64,000 bases of DNA, taken from JBGSMX01 sp963790405. Its GTDB lineage: Bacteria > Actinomycetota > Coriobacteriia > Anaerosomatales > JAGXFU01. The stretch is from positions 248,001 through 312,000 of the forward strand of contig CAWBOJ010000003.1 in the NCBI GenBank assembly GCA_963790405.1. The letters are read 5' to 3'. The position numbers and the translations under genes are program-made. Below, piece by piece: positions 26,452-35,726 of the stretch. The notes beneath the pieces were generated by a model. The model saw only the letters and a program-made list of their open reading frames with translations, made no database searches and was not told the DNA's origin. The stretch's first letter is position 1. Each line of letters starts with the position of its first letter.

Positions 26452-27765
26452 CTACAGGTGATCGGCGACTTCAGTGTTGAGACTCTCGGGATCGACGACC
26501 TCGAGGATGCTCACGCCAGTGTCTGCGAGATCCAGATCCGTCGGTTCGGGGATCTCAAGGCCCCCCGAATCGTAAACGAGGCGGACCACGGGCGTGAGCG
26601 CATCTTCTCCGCCACGCGAGACCACTCCGACGCTCATGTCGGACAACCGCACCATACATCCGACGGGAAAGACGCCCATCGCCTTTGCAAACAGGCGTGC
26701 AAACAGCGGATCGAGGATCGATCCCGCTTCTCGAAGGATGTGGATGACAGCCTTGTCTGGCGTGAGGGCCTCCACATCGGAAACGGGGTTGGTCAGGTTC
26801 GCGTAGCGGTTCGCGATTGCCACCATTCGACTGAACGGATGGGACACGTAGTCAGATGCCCGCTCGGGATAGCCGCCGCCATCCATTTGCATGTGGTGTT
26901 CGTACGCCACGAGCATGGGAGCCGGGTCCTCTGCAGGTAGATGGGACAGGATGTCGGCCCCGATTCTCGGGTGCAAGATGCGCATGACGTCGATCTGACT
27001 TGGGTCGCTGTGGTCGAAGGCCGCTTTGCCCACGTCGTGCATCAAGGCACACAGTCCGAGCGAGGACAGCCCCTCCTCGGGTAGACCGAGGGTCGCACCG
27101 AGCGTCAACGCATAGATCATGACGTTTATGGAATGGAACAAGTCCGCTTCGCTGTGCCCCCGCAGGGTGGCCAGACCGACAACGGCAGACTGGTCTTCAA
27201 GCAGCCGGCCCATGATATTGCCGACCATACCCTCGGCCTGGGCGAGATTAGGCTCTCCGCCCTGCGCGACCTGATTCGAGAGTGCGCGCAACACGCCAAG
27301 CAGTCGGTGATAGAGCGCGCGATCCTGTTCGTGAAGACGGTCGCGCTCCTCGCGCTCCTCATCGTCATCAGCGAGCAGGGCAATGCTTACGGCCGTGACA
27401 CCTCGAGATGCGAGTTCGCCATCGACATCGAATGACGGTGACGGGCGAAGCGACAATACCTCTACCAGACCCTCGGCATCGGAATCGCCGAACTCGGGGT
27501 GGAGCGTCATGCTTTCGATGCGTCTGACCTCGAAGGCCTCCTCGATGGCATGTACGCTCGGAGTGTCTTCGGGAAGGACGGTGCTCTGATGATACAGACG
27601 ACCCTGGTGCACGTTGAGCGTCATGGCACCGGCGGCGGTCGCATCGGTCACGGCCGTCACCAGCGTTTCAATCGCCTTGACGTGTTCGGGGTGCGTCGGC
27701 GGGTAGAGCTGTCCAGCTTTGCGAGCGCTGGCCAGTGCGATTGTGACATCGAGAGCCTGACTCAT
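26452..27765 (-). CDS. HD-GYP domain protein with shared N-terminal domain (pair A, degenerate site)
   Basis: A 437-residue protein. Residues 1-135 belong to a domain shared with the three related proteins of this window (AGQLYPPTHPEH start). Residues about 205-355 form an HD-GYP phosphodiesterase-like domain: HD at 243-244 (MHDVGK), HP at 265-266 and HHMQMDGGGYP at 290-300. The usual VADxxDA motif is IANRYAN, so both aspartates, at positions 319 and 322, are lost; cyclic-di-GMP hydrolysis may be impaired. A C-terminal beta domain of about 70 residues follows, ending SLNTEVADHL like its paralogue. ATGA overlap with the HEAT-like gene upstream means coupled translation. Confidence 0.88.
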   Translation of the reverse strand: MSQALDVTIALASARKAGQLYPPTHPEHVKAIETLVTAVTDATAAGAMTLNVHQGRLYHQSTVLPEDTPSVHAIEEAFEVRRIESMTLHPEFGDSDAEGLVEVLSLRPSPSFDVDGELASRGVTAVSIALLADDDEEREERDRLHEQDRALYHRLLGVLRALSNQVAQGGEPNLAQAEGMVGNIMGRLLEDQSAVVGLATLRGHSEADLFHSINVMIYALTLGATLGLPEEGLSSLGLCALMHDVGKAAFDHSDPSQIDVMRILHPRIGADILSHLPAEDPAPMLVAYEHHMQMDGGGYPERASDYVSHPFSRMVAIANRYANLTNPVSDVEALTPDKAVIHILREAGSILDPLFARLFAKAMGVFPVGCMVRLSDMSVGVVSRGGEDALTPVVRLVYDSGGLEIPEPTDLDLADTGVSILEVVDPESLNTEVADHL

Positions 27766-29744
27766 CGCTCGTCACCCCGCTTGTGACGTACCGCGATCGC
27801 CTGTTTCACAAGATCCTGGACCTCAGCATGGTGACCCCGCTTGATTAGAGCTTTGCGTGTCGCAAGACGATGCAATGGCTCGTCGGCCCCGGAGTCACTC
27901 AGCCGCGCCAATGCACCGATGATCTCGCGTGCGAGTGGATAGTCCTTGCCGTCAACATCAAGCGCGTCGAGCCGGTGAGCCAACATCGCAGCAGAGTTCG
28001 GCGTGTCGTGTTTCGCGAGGGCTCTCACGGTCGTGACGGCTACCTCCATGCTCGGGTCCTCCAGCAGTACGCCGAGTAGCCTGAGCGGTCCCGGTCCTCC
28101 AACCGAGGCCAAGGCCTGCCCGGCTTCTCGGCGGGACTGCTCGTCGGGGCGGTGAACGACGGTCTCGAGTGCGGACATCGATCGAGGGTCGCCTTCCCGC
28201 GCGAGGCGTGTCACTGCGGGGCCGAGCTGGAACCACTGCGCCTGGGGCAGTCCGGATACGAGCAGGTCGAGAACGCGGCGCCCGAGGAGTTCCTCGGCGG
28301 CCTGGACGCCCTCGTCCTTAGACGCTATGGCTTCTGCGATCAGTGACGGTCCAGCAGCCTCGCCGGCAATGTGCATGATGTCGCGCGCGAGTGGCAACTT
28401 CTGAGGATCGGCTATCACGGCCCGCAGCAACGCGGTCATGGAGCGCTGTCCGACTGCTTTGGTGATGGCTTCGCGAAGGCGTGCGGTGAGTTCCGGCCAC
28501 GGCTGAACCGCACGTGCCTCACGCGCGCTGAGTTCCTGGAGTACTCGGCTCGAGACCTCCAGCTCACCTGTTTCGATGAGCCGCGGGACGGTTGAGGCGA
28601 GACTGTCGACGCTGCGGCAGTACATCTCGAAGTCCTCTTGCTGATCGAGCAACGTGAGCATCGTCTGTACGCCTGCGACGTGAACGGATTCCCTGGAGTG
28701 TTCGGTCTCCCGGCGGATGTCGTCTACCTCGTCCGCCCCGAGCGTTGCCACCTCGGCCACGCGCAGGTAGGTGGGATCGGCCTCGACTAGAGGCGTTTCG
28801 GGTTCTCTAAGCTGTCGAACTTCAAGCATGTGCTCCAGAAAGGATGTCTCTTTCATGCCACGTCCGCCGTTGGCGAGCATTCGCTGCACGTCTTCGTAGA
28901 CCTGGTGCATGCGCTGCTCAAGAGGCAGCTGGGTGAGGGCGTTGGACAGAGAGAGCATGTTTTCGCCGAACAGGCCGCCGGTCAGCGAGGACGCGATGTC
29001 TCCGGTGCCGAGATGACCGAACATCTCGCGTGCGAGCTGCTGGACGGTACCGGGCTCGAGCGCCAGGCCGAGCACAGCGTCCTGTCCGTCGTGTTCTTGA
29101 AGCATGAACGCGTGAGCCATCGTTTCGGCCAGTCGCGACAGGCCCGAGTCGCCGGCGGCAGTGGCAAGACCCTCCAAGCCCTCGGCGAACACGGACGGAT
29201 CGCCTGCCGAAGCCGCAGCCATCCACGCCGCCAGACGATCGGGATCACTCGCAAGTTGCCGGAGGAACTCGTCGATATCCTCATCTTCCGCAGGCGCGGC
29301 GTTTTCTACGACCGTGAGCTTGACGTCTGTGGTTCGGATACTCTCGACATTCGCAGACGCAAGTGCCGAGCCGACTCCGCCTTCGGCGCGTATCTCCTCG
29401 GCGGAACGCATGACGACGTCGAGGAAGCTCATGAGTTCATCGGAGGTGCAGCCTGGCAAGACGTCGAGTTCGGCCACTCCGTGCTCTCTAAGTGAATCGG
29501 CCAAATCCGACACTCCAGGTACGCCTATGCCAAGCGGTTCGCCGAGCCAGGAGAACCCGTCTCGTGCAATCGACAGTGACAGGACGGGGCTGAATTCGAG
29601 GTAGGCCTCGATAGCCGCAGACGCTGTTTCGATTGCCTGGCGGGGGATCGGGCTCGTGGGCGGATAGAGCTTCAGCGTCTTGCCCGCTGTAGCCATCCCT
29701 CGTATCGCAGCCTCAAGCTGTTGTCTCGTCTGTGCGTCGCTCAC
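27762..29744 (-). CDS. HEAT-repeat-like protein with shared N-terminal domain (pair A)
   Basis: About 660 residues from a GTG at 29744, chosen because GAGGGG lies just upstream and because this matches the start of the paralogue at 35727. Residues 1-150 are the shared domain (LKLYPPTSPIP, then SWLGEPLG and a SFLDVVM helix). The middle is helical and acidic, about 150-420. Residues about 430-650 are short paired helices typical of HEAT/armadillo repeats (VTRLAREGDPRSMSALETVV, REAGQALASVGGPGPLRLL). No enzyme motif. Its stop overlaps the start of the HD-GYP gene by 4 bases. I infer a scaffold or partner for that protein. Confidence 0.8.
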   Translation of the reverse strand: MSDAQTRQQLEAAIRGMATAGKTLKLYPPTSPIPRQAIETASAAIEAYLEFSPVLSLSIARDGFSWLGEPLGIGVPGVSDLADSLREHGVAELDVLPGCTSDELMSFLDVVMRSAEEIRAEGGVGSALASANVESIRTTDVKLTVVENAAPAEDEDIDEFLRQLASDPDRLAAWMAAASAGDPSVFAEGLEGLATAAGDSGLSRLAETMAHAFMLQEHDGQDAVLGLALEPGTVQQLAREMFGHLGTGDIASSLTGGLFGENMLSLSNALTQLPLEQRMHQVYEDVQRMLANGGRGMKETSFLEHMLEVRQLREPETPLVEADPTYLRVAEVATLGADEVDDIRRETEHSRESVHVAGVQTMLTLLDQQEDFEMYCRSVDSLASTVPRLIETGELEVSSRVLQELSAREARAVQPWPELTARLREAITKAVGQRSMTALLRAVIADPQKLPLARDIMHIAGEAAGPSLIAEAIASKDEGVQAAEELLGRRVLDLLVSGLPQAQWFQLGPAVTRLAREGDPRSMSALETVVHRPDEQSRREAGQALASVGGPGPLRLLGVLLEDPSMEVAVTTVRALAKHDTPNSAAMLAHRLDALDVDGKDYPLAREIIGALARLSDSGADEPLHRLATRKALIKRGHHAEVQDLVKQAIAVRHKRGDER

Positions 29745-29861
29745 CTCACGCCCCTCGCGGGTCGTTTCCTCCAGGGCATCGAACACACTGTTCCGATTGT
29801 GTAGTAATCGGCATCGATACGCCAATGCTTCAACCGGCCCCGTACTGGTAATGTATGCCAC

Positions 29862-31205
29862 ATGAATGGTTATCTCATGGAACTGCTGCTCATCGCAGCT
29901 CTCATCTTGCTGAATGGCTATTTCGCCGCCGCCGAGATCGCACTCATCAGTGCGCGCCGTGCGGCGCTAAGTCACGCTGCCGAGCAAGGCTCGCGTGGTG
30001 CCCAGGCAGCGCTGCGGTTGACCGAGGACCCGTCGCGGCTGCTGGCGGCGATTCAGATCGGGATCACACTCGTGGGGTTCATGGCTTCCGCAGCCGCCGC
30101 CATCGTGCTTGCCCAACCCTTGGCCGAGTGGCTTCGATCCCTCGGCTCGCCGTGGCTCGCGGGCATAGCCAGCGGCCTTTCGGTCGTGATCGTCACCGTT
30201 CTCATCGCATACTTCACGCTTGTCTTTGGAGAACTCGCGCCCAAGCGGCTGGGCCTTCAGCGCGCCGAGCGTGTTGCGACAGTCGTTTCGCGCCCGATCG
30301 CGTTCATGGCGATGGTCGTCTCGCCGCTCGTGTGGGTACTGGCCCGCTCGACCGATGTCGTTGCACGGCTCCTCGGCGTCGTACCGGGGCAGGGGCGTCC
30401 GGGCGTGTCCGAGGAAGAGATCAAGCTGCTCGTCACCGAGCAAGGGACGCTTCTCGATGAAGAGAAGCGGATGATTCACGAGATCTTCGAACTCGGCGAC
30501 ACGGTGGTCCGAGAGATCATGGTGCCCCGCGTCGACATGGAGTTGGTCGACCAGGAGGCCACGCTCGATGAGGCACTGAAGGCGTTTCGCTCGTCAGGTT
30601 TCTCTCGGCTGCCTGTGTTTGCAGAGGATCCGGACAAGATCATCGGCGTTCTGTTGCTCAAGGACCTCGTGGGTCCAGCGGCTGCGGGACGGCTTGCCGA
30701 TGAGATCACCGAGTACATGCGTGAGCCGGTCTTCGTCCCCGAGACAATGCGCATCCTGGCGTTGTTGTCCGACATGCAGACGCAGCGCAACCACATTGCG
30801 ATAGTCGTAGATGAACACGGTGGGACGGCCGGACTGGCCACTATCGAGGACATCGTGGAGGAGATTATCGGTGAGGTCGTCGATGAGTTCGACCGCGATC
30901 ACCGCTACGTCACGAAGGTCTCGGACGACAAATGGATCGTTGACGGAAGGTTCGAGATCGAGGATGCGATCGAGCTGGGTTTGCCGGTCGAAGAATCGGA
31001 CGAATACGAGACGATCGCCGGCTGGATGCTCGTGCATCTTGGGCACATACCTGTAGCGGGAGAGACCGTCGAGGTGGAGGGTGTGCGCTTCATAGTGCAG
31101 ACCGTTCGCAGGCGACGGATAGTGCGTTTGGTGGTCATTTCAAACGCGCGGACAGAAGACGAAGGGGGTTTGGCAGCCGATGGAAGAGCGCAAACTCTAC
31201 CGTAG
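29862..31205 (+). CDS. CorC/HlyC-type CBS-domain membrane protein (DUF21)
   Basis: A 447-residue protein of the hemolysin-C/CorC group, now linked to magnesium and cobalt efflux. Residues 1-190 are the DUF21 membrane region (three or four spans; FAAAEIALIS). Two CBS domains follow (about 210-330; IMVPRVDMELVD, HIAIVVDEHGGTAGLATIEDIVEEIIGE), then a CorC_HlyC C-terminal domain (345-430). A second in-frame ATG lies at 29877. It is the first gene of a tight plus-strand operon with PspC and LiaF-like genes and lies divergent from the pair A gene at 29744. Confidence 0.92.
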   Translation: MNGYLMELLLIAALILLNGYFAAAEIALISARRAALSHAAEQGSRGAQAALRLTEDPSRLLAAIQIGITLVGFMASAAAAIVLAQPLAEWLRSLGSPWLAGIASGLSVVIVTVLIAYFTLVFGELAPKRLGLQRAERVATVVSRPIAFMAMVVSPLVWVLARSTDVVARLLGVVPGQGRPGVSEEEIKLLVTEQGTLLDEEKRMIHEIFELGDTVVREIMVPRVDMELVDQEATLDEALKAFRSSGFSRLPVFAEDPDKIIGVLLLKDLVGPAAAGRLADEITEYMREPVFVPETMRILALLSDMQTQRNHIAIVVDEHGGTAGLATIEDIVEEIIGEVVDEFDRDHRYVTKVSDDKWIVDGRFEIEDAIELGLPVEESDEYETIAGWMLVHLGHIPVAGETVEVEGVRFIVQTVRRRRIVRLVVISNARTEDEGGLAADGRAQTLP

Positions 31206-31731
31206 CCGCGACGATCGAATGATTGGCGGCGTCGCTGCCGGGATCGCTGACTTCTTCGATCTTGACCCCAGCCTGGTGAGGCTGTTGGCGGTCTTGCTTG
31301 CTGTGGTCGGCAATATGGCCGCGGTGGTCGCCTACATCGTGATGTGGATCGTCGTACCCGAACAGCCGCTGACCACGGCAGCTTCGCACGAACCGGCCCG
31401 GGAACTCGTTGGTGCCGCCGTAGCGACGGCCGCAGTTGGTGCGCGCACGCCGACCGCGCAAGCGGCGACCTCGTCGCCGCCCCCGGGCGGGCCGCCGGCG
31501 CCGCCGGCGCCGCCGCAGTCGCCTCCGCCGGGACCGCGACCTTCGTACCAGGGCGCAAGAACCGGTGTGATCTGGCTGGGGCTGCTGCTCATCATGGTCG
31601 GCACCGCGCTTCTCGCCGAGGAAGTCGTCCCGAATCTCGACTTGTGGGGGTTCTGGCCGGCGACGCTCGCGGGGCTCGTGATGATAGCCGTGGGCATCAG
31701 GCAGATGGTGACTCCGGGGGGCGATGATTGA
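31180..31731 (+). CDS. PspC-domain membrane protein (first)
   Basis: A 183-residue protein. Residues 1-62 are a PspC domain (RKLYRSRDDRMIGGVAAGIADFF type start, one span ending VMWIVVPEQP). A Pro/Gly/Ala-rich linker (about 85-125) follows, then two closely spaced spans (about 129-170). PspC proteins are phage-shock membrane sensors that bind PspA-like partners. It overlaps the end of the CorC gene by 26 bases and the following LiaF-like gene by one, so all are cotranscribed. Confidence 0.88.
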   Translation: MEERKLYRSRDDRMIGGVAAGIADFFDLDPSLVRLLAVLLAVVGNMAAVVAYIVMWIVVPEQPLTTAASHEPARELVGAAVATAAVGARTPTAQAATSSPPPGGPPAPPAPPQSPPPGPRPSYQGARTGVIWLGLLLIMVGTALLAEEVVPNLDLWGFWPATLAGLVMIAVGIRQMVTPGGDD

Positions 31732-32654
31732 TGAAGCGCCTCAACCGGGTGATCGAAGGCCTGACCACCGTCTCGTTCGGTCTTGTGCTGCTCGCGAACT
31801 CCGCCGGGGTGTTGAGCTGGCATGTCTGGTTGACGCTGCTCTCGTTGTGGCCGCTGCTGCTGATCGCGATCGGCATCGACATCATCGGCAAGGGAGCCAA
31901 ACAGGACTGGCTGCGAGTCGTGTCAAGCCTCGTGGTGCTGGGTGGGCTTGGCTGGGTCGTGCTCGTGGGACCTGCAGGAGGTCTGCGCTGGGACGTGCCC
32001 TGGGGCAACGACACTGCGTCGTACAGCTACTCGGAACCCAATGCACGCAACGTGACGAATGCGTCGATCGACATATCGATGCCGCTCAGCACGCTATCCG
32101 TCAGCGACACTCGACGCGGGTTGGTGAGCGTCGAAGCCGACACTCCGTACGAGCCCGAGTTCGACACGCGCCGGGTCGCGACGAGAACCGACATCACGCT
32201 CGATTCTCAGTGGGACGGACCGGTCGTTATGTCGGGAGACGCGCCGAGGGCCGCCGTGCTTCTCGGCACAGGTACCTCTCACCCAATCGCATGGGACATC
32301 ACTGTCGACACGGCCGCTGCCGACTGCGAGATTGATCTGTCCGAGCTGTCCGTCTCGGGCGTGGACGTGAGTGCGGGGGTTGCCCTGGTCGACCTGACGC
32401 TGGGTATGCCGGCGACTGATAGCGGCGATGTGCCGGTCATTATCGATGCCGGGATCATAGTCGCGAATATCCGGTTGCCCGAGGGCGCGGAGTTTCTTGT
32501 GGACAGCGGTGTCGGACTGGGCAGCGTGGATGTAGAGCGGGGAGTGGCCAGTTCCGAAGGAACGTGGAGGAGCAGCGGCTATGATCGTGCGGACGACCGC
32601 TACATCATCCGGGCCACGGGTGGCATGGGTTCGGTCGACGTAACCTATTACTGA
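31731..32654 (+). CDS. LiaF-like membrane protein with toast-rack-type C-terminal domain
   Basis: A 307-residue protein. The first 80 residues hold three to four spans of the LiaI/LiaF-like type (SLWPLLLIAIGIDII). The remaining 220 are a beta-rich soluble domain of repeated short strands (VSAGVALVDLTLGMPA, GAEFLVDSGVGLGSVDVE), like the DUF2154/toast-rack folds found in LiaF and DUF4097 proteins. The ATG shares one base with the previous stop. Known LiaF proteins restrain envelope-stress kinases; no kinase gene is present here, so the partner is elsewhere or the system differs. Confidence 0.82.
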   Translation: MKRLNRVIEGLTTVSFGLVLLANSAGVLSWHVWLTLLSLWPLLLIAIGIDIIGKGAKQDWLRVVSSLVVLGGLGWVVLVGPAGGLRWDVPWGNDTASYSYSEPNARNVTNASIDISMPLSTLSVSDTRRGLVSVEADTPYEPEFDTRRVATRTDITLDSQWDGPVVMSGDAPRAAVLLGTGTSHPIAWDITVDTAAADCEIDLSELSVSGVDVSAGVALVDLTLGMPATDSGDVPVIIDAGIIVANIRLPEGAEFLVDSGVGLGSVDVERGVASSEGTWRSSGYDRADDRYIIRATGGMGSVDVTYY

Positions 32655-32687
32655 TTGCATCTTGGAAACGAAGGAGGCGTTCGTACT

Positions 32688-33155
32688 GTGAGCGAGCAGA
32701 ATCCGCAGCCCGAGAACCAGAACGGACGCATCGTACTGATCGTCTTGGGCGCTGTGATGATCGTGGTAGGCCTGTCGAATCTTGGGCGTTGGGGCTTCGA
32801 CGGCTGGTCAATGATGTGGCGCCCCTTCGGCGGGTTCTTCGGCTGGGCGGGTGACTGGGCCTTCCCGGCCCTGGTCATTGTTGGCGGGATCCTGCTGATC
32901 GTCTTCAGCAATAAGGCCGAAGGCAAGACCTTCCGGATGCCATCCAAGAGCGATCGGCTGTACCGGAGCCGCAAGGAGCACATGCTTGCCGGCGTGCTGG
33001 GTGGACTGGCCGAGTACTTCGCGATCGACCCGACGCTTCTGCGCCTGGGCGTGGTCGCGACCGCGCTGCTCACCGAGGTCTGGCCCGTGCTGGTGGTCTA
33101 TGTCGCCGCCGCGATCATCGTGCCTGAGGCTCCCCAAGAGGACCTGCAGTCGTGA
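32688..33155 (+). CDS. PspC-domain membrane protein (second, inverted order)
   Basis: A 155-residue protein from GTG at 32688, which follows AAGGAGG. Two spans come first (about 14-32 and 55-75, LiaI-like, RWGFDGWSMMWRPFGGFFGW between), then a basic linker, then a PspC domain (about 95-150; LYRSRKEHMLAGVLGGLAEYF). This is the mirror order of the PspC protein at 31180. The stop overlaps the next gene by 4 bases (GTGA). Confidence 0.86.
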   Translation: MSEQNPQPENQNGRIVLIVLGAVMIVVGLSNLGRWGFDGWSMMWRPFGGFFGWAGDWAFPALVIVGGILLIVFSNKAEGKTFRMPSKSDRLYRSRKEHMLAGVLGGLAEYFAIDPTLLRLGVVATALLTEVWPVLVVYVAAAIIVPEAPQEDLQS

Positions 33156-34072
33156 CGCTACTTGAACGAGCGGCTCCGACCCGCCCTGGCGACATGATCG
33201 ATGCGCATTGCCACCTGTTCTCGCTGCCCATGATGGCCGAGTACGTTTCCGCGCACCCTGACGAGGATTCTCGCTTCAAGAAAGCGCTCGAAGACCGCAA
33301 ATTCGGCCGATGGGGTGACGAGCTGCCGGACATGACCGCCGAGGAGATTGCGGGCTGGTATGTCGATCGCATCAACGCCGGCGGCGTGACCAAGGCGCTC
33401 GTGGTCTCCGTCATGCCCGACTCGCAGTACATGCGCGATTTCATTGTCGCCGCCAAAGGCCACGTCCATGCACTGTGCAACCTCGACCCGCGCTCGCCCG
33501 AGGCGCCGGAGCTGCTGGAGCGCGAGATGGCGGCCGGCTTCAAGGGCGTGAAACTTCTGCCGGTGAATCGCGGCTATCGTCTGAGCGAGCCGGCGTGTCG
33601 GCCGTTGCTCGACAAGGCGGCCGAGCTCGGCGTGAACTTCATCATTCACTACGGGGTGAGCGTGGCGCCCGATGTTGACATGCGCTGCGCAGACCCGATC
33701 GATCTGTCTCCCGTTGCCCGGGATTACCCGGACACCACGTTCGTGATCGCGCATTTCGGTGCCGGCTACCTCGATCAGGTGCTCAAGCTGGCCTATCAGT
33801 GCAAGAACGTATGCGTGGATACGAGCGGCACGAACAACTGGATGGATTTCATGGCCTACCCGATGACGCTTCAGCAGGCGTTCCAGCGATGTCTGGAGTC
33901 GATGGGCCCCGAACGCATCCTCTTTGGCACGGACGCGGGCACCACCAAGCCCTATCGCACGTGGATTGCCTACCAGCAGCGCCGCACGCTCGAAGAGATG
34001 GGCCTGTCCGATGCGCATCGCGATTCGATATTGCGAGGCAATGCGGTGCGCATATTCAGGCTCGACGAGTAG
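33152..34072 (+). CDS. Amidohydrolase-family (TIM-barrel) metal-dependent hydrolase
   Basis: A 306-residue amidohydrolase 2-like protein: metal ligands in MIDAHCHLF near the start, HYGVSVAPDVDM in the middle, FVIAHFGAGY, and the terminal aspartate in ILFGTDAGT. These resemble decarboxylating or lactone-opening members (ACMSD/LigI group). GTG start overlaps the previous stop by 4 bases, so it closes the PspC operon although no functional tie to envelope stress is known. Substrate unknown. Confidence 0.85.
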   Translation: MTLLERAAPTRPGDMIDAHCHLFSLPMMAEYVSAHPDEDSRFKKALEDRKFGRWGDELPDMTAEEIAGWYVDRINAGGVTKALVVSVMPDSQYMRDFIVAAKGHVHALCNLDPRSPEAPELLEREMAAGFKGVKLLPVNRGYRLSEPACRPLLDKAAELGVNFIIHYGVSVAPDVDMRCADPIDLSPVARDYPDTTFVIAHFGAGYLDQVLKLAYQCKNVCVDTSGTNNWMDFMAYPMTLQQAFQRCLESMGPERILFGTDAGTTKPYRTWIAYQQRRTLEEMGLSDAHRDSILRGNAVRIFRLDE

Positions 34073-34121
34073 TCCGCTCGCCATACACACGACGAATGCC
34101 GGTCCGAGGAGGCCATCTCTC

Positions 34122-34909
34122 ATGTCAGCCGAGCACGAGCCACGCAAGTTTCCCTACGGTCAGTTCGTCGACTGGCCCAAGCGTCTGGAGCGTGAGGGTC
34201 CGTTCTTCCGTGGCTGTTCGAGGATGCTGGCGTGCGTTCGGTCATCGACGTTGGGGCCGGGACAGCCCGGCACGCGATCATGTTCGCCTCGTGGGGGCTG
34301 GATGTCGTGGCCGTGGACCCGTCTGAGTCGATGCTCCAGCAAGCCGAGGAGAACCTGGCCGATCTCGATCACGAGATTCGTGCAGGCGGTGGCAGCGTGC
34401 AGCTTGTTCAGGGCGGATTCGGCGAACTCGCCTCACTCGGTCTCGGCCCCGCCGATGCGTTGATCTCGACAGGCAATGCATTGCCGCACGTCGACGGAGT
34501 CGAAGGGCTGCGCGAGACACTATCGGACTTCCGTGCGGTCCTGTCGCCGGGCGGAGTACTCGTGTTGCACCTGCTCAATCACACCCGGCTCCTCGGCTCG
34601 CAAGAGCGGACCATCACGCCCAAGGTGCGGGAGACCGAAGAGGGCACCCGCATATTCGTCCGTCTGGTTGACTACCCTGAAGGTGCCGACTTCGTCAGCA
34701 TGGATTTCCTGACACTCACCCGCGACAGCACGGGAGAGTGGACGCTCGACTCGCGCACATCGCAACACACGGCTCTCTCGCACACGTTGCTTGCTGCGGA
34801 GCTGCAAGCCGCCGGGTTCGACTCGATCGAGCTGCTCGGCGATCACACGGGGCGCAAGCTCGATGAGACGGTCGACGAATCGGTGATTGTGGTCGCTCGC
34901 GCACTCTAG
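34122..34909 (+). CDS. Class I SAM-dependent methyltransferase (frameshifted)
   Basis: One gene in two frames. From ATG 34122 (GAGGAGG upstream) the frame reads KFPYGQFVDWPKRLEREGPFF and then loses sense; from about 34219 the next frame reads FEDAGVRSVIDVGAGTARHA, the SAM-binding motif I, and continues to 34909. One missing base near 34217 explains this. Later motifs VVAVDPSESML (acidic loop for the ribose) and GGVLVLHLLNH are intact. It resembles glycine/sarcosine- or ubiquinone-type small-molecule methyltransferases; the substrate is unknown. Stop overlaps the convergent Maf gene by 4 bases. Confidence 0.85.
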
Positions 34910-35604
34910 CCGAGAAGCGTCGGCCCCAGCAGGCACTTCCGGCACAAGGCCGCGTCGCACGCTCCAATCGGCGAAGACGGTGCACCCGCGAGCCAGCAGT
35001 CGATCGCTTGGATTCCAGGCAGCGCGCCGCGGACAGCGGCGTAGAGGTGGCACAGCGGCAGGCCGGCCACGTTTTGGTAGCACTCTGAATCGGTGACTTC
35101 GGCGACCTGTCCTTCGATGTTGTAGGCACCGGCGCAACCCATGAACTCGCCCAACGCCATCCACGCTTCAATCTGGCAATCAGAAAGCGGCTTCATGCGG
35201 ACATTGGTTGTGACCGCGAACGAGCGCGGTGGCTGTCCGGGACAGGTGATGCCACAGCCGGTAACCACCTGGTGCGTGCGACTGGACAGGGTGCGCAACA
35301 TCCGCCAGGCATCGGGTGTATCTCGCGGCTTGCCCAGTAGTTTGCCATCGAGCACGACGATCGTGTCGAAGGTCAGCACGACAGCGTCATCGAACGCGCC
35401 TTCGTCGCGTACCGCCTGCGCCTTCTCCTCGGCAAGCGAGCAAGCGAGTGCTTGTGGGTGTGAAGCGAGAGGCGAGTCCAGGTCCTCGGGGGTCTCCACG
35501 CTCGTGATGTCGAAGGGGAGTTCGAGCCACGACAGCAACCGTCGGCGTCTCGGCGAGGCAGATGCGAGCACGACTCGCGCGGATGTGTGCTGGGTTTCGG
35601 GCAT
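34906..35604 (-). CDS. maf: Maf-family nucleotide pyrophosphatase with unusual Cys-rich tail
   Basis: A 232-residue Maf/YceF-type pyrophosphatase that hydrolyses non-canonical or modified NTPs. The start at 35604 gives the conserved opening VVLASASPRRRRLL; other parts are FDTIVVLDGKLLGKP and AGAYNIEGQ. Maf proteins are usually about 190-200 residues. Here an extra C-terminal stretch carries several cysteines (CWLAGAPSSPIGACDAALC, then RKC), spaced as if to hold a metal or disulfides. Earlier cysteines (GCGITCPGQ, ECYQNVAGLPLCH) add to this. The frame continues upstream without homology. Confidence 0.82.
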   Translation of the reverse strand: MPETQHTSARVVLASASPRRRRLLSWLELPFDITSVETPEDLDSPLASHPQALACSLAEEKAQAVRDEGAFDDAVVLTFDTIVVLDGKLLGKPRDTPDAWRMLRTLSSRTHQVVTGCGITCPGQPPRSFAVTTNVRMKPLSDCQIEAWMALGEFMGCAGAYNIEGQVAEVTDSECYQNVAGLPLCHLYAAVRGALPGIQAIDCWLAGAPSSPIGACDAALCRKCLLGPTLLG

Positions 35605-35726
35605 CGGCGAGATGATAGCATTGCGGCTCGCCATGAAGAGGGGGAGAAATGCGCGCGGAGCACCTATAATGGGATCACGCTGACGGCAAGGGGCCACCCC
35701 TGTCCGGCAGGGAGGGGAGGCTCACG

